Below are positions 62,160 to 64,000 of a DNA stretch of 64,000 nt, piece by piece (position 1 is the stretch's first letter; every line of letters begins with the position of its first letter). The DNA is taken from assembly GCF_003634695.1 (NCBI RefSeq), contig NZ_RBWV01000017.1:62001-126000 (forward strand), in the 5' to 3' direction. The stretch comes from Motilibacter peucedani (GTDB lineage Bacteria; Actinomycetota; Actinomycetes; Motilibacterales; Motilibacteraceae). The position numbers and the translations under genes are program-made. Below the pieces are notes generated by a model. That model did no database searches. It was not told the origin of the DNA and saw only the letters and a program-made list of their open reading frames with translations.

Positions 62160-63068
62160 TCAGCCGGCGGACGCGCGCGCCTCGGTGAGGGCGGCCTCGG
62201 CAGCGATGACCTCCTGCGCGGCTGCCTCGGCGGCGGCCTGGGCCTGAGCGTCCCGCTCCTCCGCCTCGCCGAGAGCCGCCCTCACCCGCTCGAGCTCCGC
62301 GCGCGCCTCGTCCGCCTCCGTCACCCGCACGCGGTGAGCCTCCCGGGTCGCGCGCAGGTCCTCCTCCGCCTTGGCCACCGCCTCACGGCGACGACGCTCA
62401 GCCTCCTTGCGCTCGGCCTCCTTGCGCTCGGCCGCCTCGGCGCGCTCGGCCTCCCGACGCGCGGCCGTCCCGCCCGCCGCCGCCTCGCCTGCGGCGCCCT
62501 TTCCCTCCCCTGCCTCGCCGCCAGCCCCCTCACCCGCCGGCACCCTCGCAGCCCCACCCCCGACGGGGGCCGCGCCACCTCCAGCAGCCCCTAGCGCCGG
62601 CCCGAACCCCGCGTACTCCAGCGGCTTCACCAGCGTGCCGGCGAGCACCTGCGCGGCAGCGTCCTCGTCGGACAACGCCGCCTCGAGCGTCTGCTCGAGC
62701 TCGCGGACCGCGTCGGCGGTCACCCGCCCGCCAGCCGCCTGGCCGCTGTGCGCAGCCTGCCGGCCCAGCGCGGCGACGACGGTGTGCCGCTCGCGCGAGA
62801 AGGCGCGCAGCGAGTCGGCGTCGAGCGAGGTGCTCGCCTTGCGCAGCTGGGCCCCGAGGGCGAGCAGCTGCGCGACCGCGGGGCGGTCCTCGCGCACCAG
62901 GCGGTTGACGAGCCAGGCCGACACCGTGGGGCGGTGCAGCGCCGAGATCCGCTTGGCCAGAGCAGCGTCGCCGGAGCCCTTGGCGGCGCGGGCGTGCTCG
63001 TCGCGGCGCTTGACGAACCCCTCGGGCGGCTCGGTGAAGAGCTCGTCGAGCACCTGCTCGAAGTCCAT
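62160..63068 (-). CDS. Hypothetical coiled-coil protein
   Basis: A 302-residue protein. Residues 1-150 are a compact helical domain (FEQVLDELFTEPPEGFVKRRDEHARAAKGSGDAALAKRISALHRPTVSAWLVNRL). Residues 155-200 are a Gly/Ala-rich linker, and 205-295 a long coiled coil of Ala, Glu, Arg (ERKEAERKEAERRRREAVAKAEEDL). No catalytic motif. The N-terminal domain is typical of an actinobacterial hypothetical family of unknown role. ATG 63068. Convergent with the DUF222/HNH gene. Confidence 0.75.
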   Translation of the reverse strand: MDFEQVLDELFTEPPEGFVKRRDEHARAAKGSGDAALAKRISALHRPTVSAWLVNRLVREDRPAVAQLLALGAQLRKASTSLDADSLRAFSRERHTVVAALGRQAAHSGQAAGGRVTADAVRELEQTLEAALSDEDAAAQVLAGTLVKPLEYAGFGPALGAAGGGAAPVGGGAARVPAGEGAGGEAGEGKGAAGEAAAGGTAARREAERAEAAERKEAERKEAERRRREAVAKAEEDLRATREAHRVRVTEADEARAELERVRAALGEAEERDAQAQAAAEAAAQEVIAAEAALTEARASAG

Positions 63069-63115
63069 GGCGACACCCTGCCACCCGCCGACCGTCGCCC
63101 GGGGCAGCGCTGCGG

Positions 63116-63121
63116 CAGACT
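63116..63121 (+). promoter_or_regulatory. -10 candidate CAGACT
   Basis: CAGACT ends 7 bases before ATG 63129; identical hexamer stands 6 bases before the response regulator start at 3646. Confidence 0.4.
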
Positions 63122-63128
63122 CTGCGCC

Positions 63129-64000
63129 ATGGCGACGGGCACCGTGCGATCGCTCGTGCGCCAGCTGGCGGCGGTCGACCGCTCGCTGCTGCTCCCGGGC
63201 GCGGCAGTGCGGGCGGCCGTCGGCGTGGCGGTCGTGCTCGTCGTGGGCGTGGCAGCCGGGTCGCCGGCGTCCGCGGTGGCCGCGGCAGCCGGGGCGTTCT
63301 CGGTCGGCATCGCCTCGATCCAGGGCGCCTACCGCAGCCGGGTGCAGGCGACGGTCGCCACGAGCATCGCGATGGCGCTCTCGACCCTGGTCGGCGCCTT
63401 CGTCGTGCGGTGGGAGCCGCTCGCGGTCGGCACCGTCGCGGTGTGGGCGTTCGCGGCCGGCATGGCCACGGCGTTCGGCCCGCCGGGCACGGTCGTCGGG
63501 CTGCAGGCGGCGGTCGCCCTGCTCATCGCCGGCGACTTCGCCATGACCGCGCGCGAGGCCGTGACGCGCTCGCTGCTCGTGCTCGCCGGCGGCCTCCTGC
63601 AGACCGCCCTCGTCGTCGCGGTGTGGCCGCTGCGCTCCTACGCCGCCGAGCGGCGCGCCGTCGCAGCCGTCTACCGCGCGCTCGCCGACTACGCGGGCCA
63701 GGCGGTGGGCGCACCCGGTGACGTGCCGCCCCCGCGGGCCGACGAGCTGAGCGCCGCAGCGGCCGTGCTCGGCGACCCCAACCCGTTCGGCCGCGACGGT
63801 CCGCGCGCGGGGTTCCGCGCGCTGGTGGACATCGCCGGCCGCGTGCGGCTCGAGCTGTCAGCGCTCACGCACGCCCGTGCCCGCGCGCTCGGGAGGCGGA
63901 GGGACGACGACGTACGCAGCATCGACGCCGCCCTCGGCCAGCTGGCCGTCGACCTCGGCGGCGTCGCCGACGAGCTGCTTCCGTGGTTCCCGCACGAGGC
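63129..64000 (+). CDS. FUSC-like membrane protein (aromatic-acid-exporter type), 3' end off the window
   Basis: At least 290 residues, continuing past the window. Six or so hydrophobic segments in the first ~180 residues (LLLPGAAVRAAVGVAVVLVVG, AAAAGAFSVGIASIQGAYRSRVQATVATSIAMALSTLVGA, ALLIAGDFAMTAREAVTRSLLVLAGGLLQTALVVAVWPLR), then a cytosolic helical region beginning SYAAERRAVAAVYRALADYAG. This matches the FUSC/YccS-like half. Function is inferred only as membrane transport. A CAGACT -10 candidate precedes the ATG. Confidence 0.82.
   Translation, partial: MATGTVRSLVRQLAAVDRSLLLPGAAVRAAVGVAVVLVVGVAAGSPASAVAAAAGAFSVGIASIQGAYRSRVQATVATSIAMALSTLVGAFVVRWEPLAVGTVAVWAFAAGMATAFGPPGTVVGLQAAVALLIAGDFAMTAREAVTRSLLVLAGGLLQTALVVAVWPLRSYAAERRAVAAVYRALADYAGQAVGAPGDVPPPRADELSAAAAVLGDPNPFGRDGPRAGFRALVDIAGRVRLELSALTHARARALGRRRDDDVRSIDAALGQLAVDLGGVADELLPWFPHE

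Overview
The window is chromosomal DNA from a high-GC actinomycete. Evidence: GTG/ATG starts with G/C-rich third codon positions throughout, a mycothiol ligase (mshC, 15822-17045), PAC2, DUF3090, SCO1664-type, DUF5703 and GAF-ANTAR genes, a DUF222/HNH gene behind an actinobacterial-type LexA box, and many apparently leaderless genes with a TANNNT-like -10 box 6-8 bases before the start codon. I cannot place it below class. I saw no insertion sequence, integrase, prophage, CRISPR array or rRNA. There is one tRNA (Leu, anticodon GAG). Genes are packed tightly and no gene-free stretch exceeds about 200 bases.

Layout. 1-2218 (minus): M50 protease, ribbon-helix-helix protein and SPFH protein, with a tandem TGATATCA palindrome ahead of the SPFH gene. 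2376-4332: NarL-type two-component pair. 4480-6686: MarR regulator overlapping an MFS transporter fused to a universal-stress domain. 6883-10530: MacB/LolD-type ATPase and FtsX-type permease, then a small 4-TM protein. 10544-14789 (minus): HAD phosphatase and cobalamin-dependent methionine synthase, separated by a 20-bp hairpin. 14927-25355: a familiar actinobacterial block (PAC2, mshC, SCO1664-like kinase fold, DUF3090, histidine phosphatase, uppP, aldo/keto reductase, a degenerate RecD-like protein, DUF5703, GAF-ANTAR plus a small partner, M20 peptidase), then tRNA-Leu.

25615-29258: an MFS transporter with a C-terminal cyclic-nucleotide-binding domain, divergent from a DHA2 drug exporter and its MarR regulator. 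A 15-bp inverted repeat sits between them and overlaps both start regions. 29191-38398 is the most system-like part: a minus-strand run (APC permease, acetamidase/formamidase, EutB, EutC) divergent from a plus-strand run (class-III PLP enzyme, APH-type kinase, SDR, GntR/UTRA regulator), most genes overlapping by 4 bases. It looks like an amine or ethanolamine utilisation cluster with two possible chemistries (B12 lyase; kinase plus PLP enzyme) and no microcompartment genes. The permease leader can fold so that its ribosome-binding site is paired.

38406-54416 is a catabolic and carbohydrate region: a probable L-2-keto-3-deoxyarabonate dehydratase, secreted beta-helix protein, single-chain ABC exporter, GNAT, FprA-type ferredoxin-NADP reductase, NarK, secreted GH30, Tat-exported alpha-barrel protein, HemK-like methyltransferase, and a FAH hydrolase / Zn-dehydrogenase / SDR operon typical of non-phosphorylative sugar oxidation. 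54424-64000: APH-family protein, HrpA helicase, Gfo/Idh/MocA oxidoreductase, SOS-box DUF222/HNH protein, a coiled-coil protein and a FUSC-like membrane protein running off the end.
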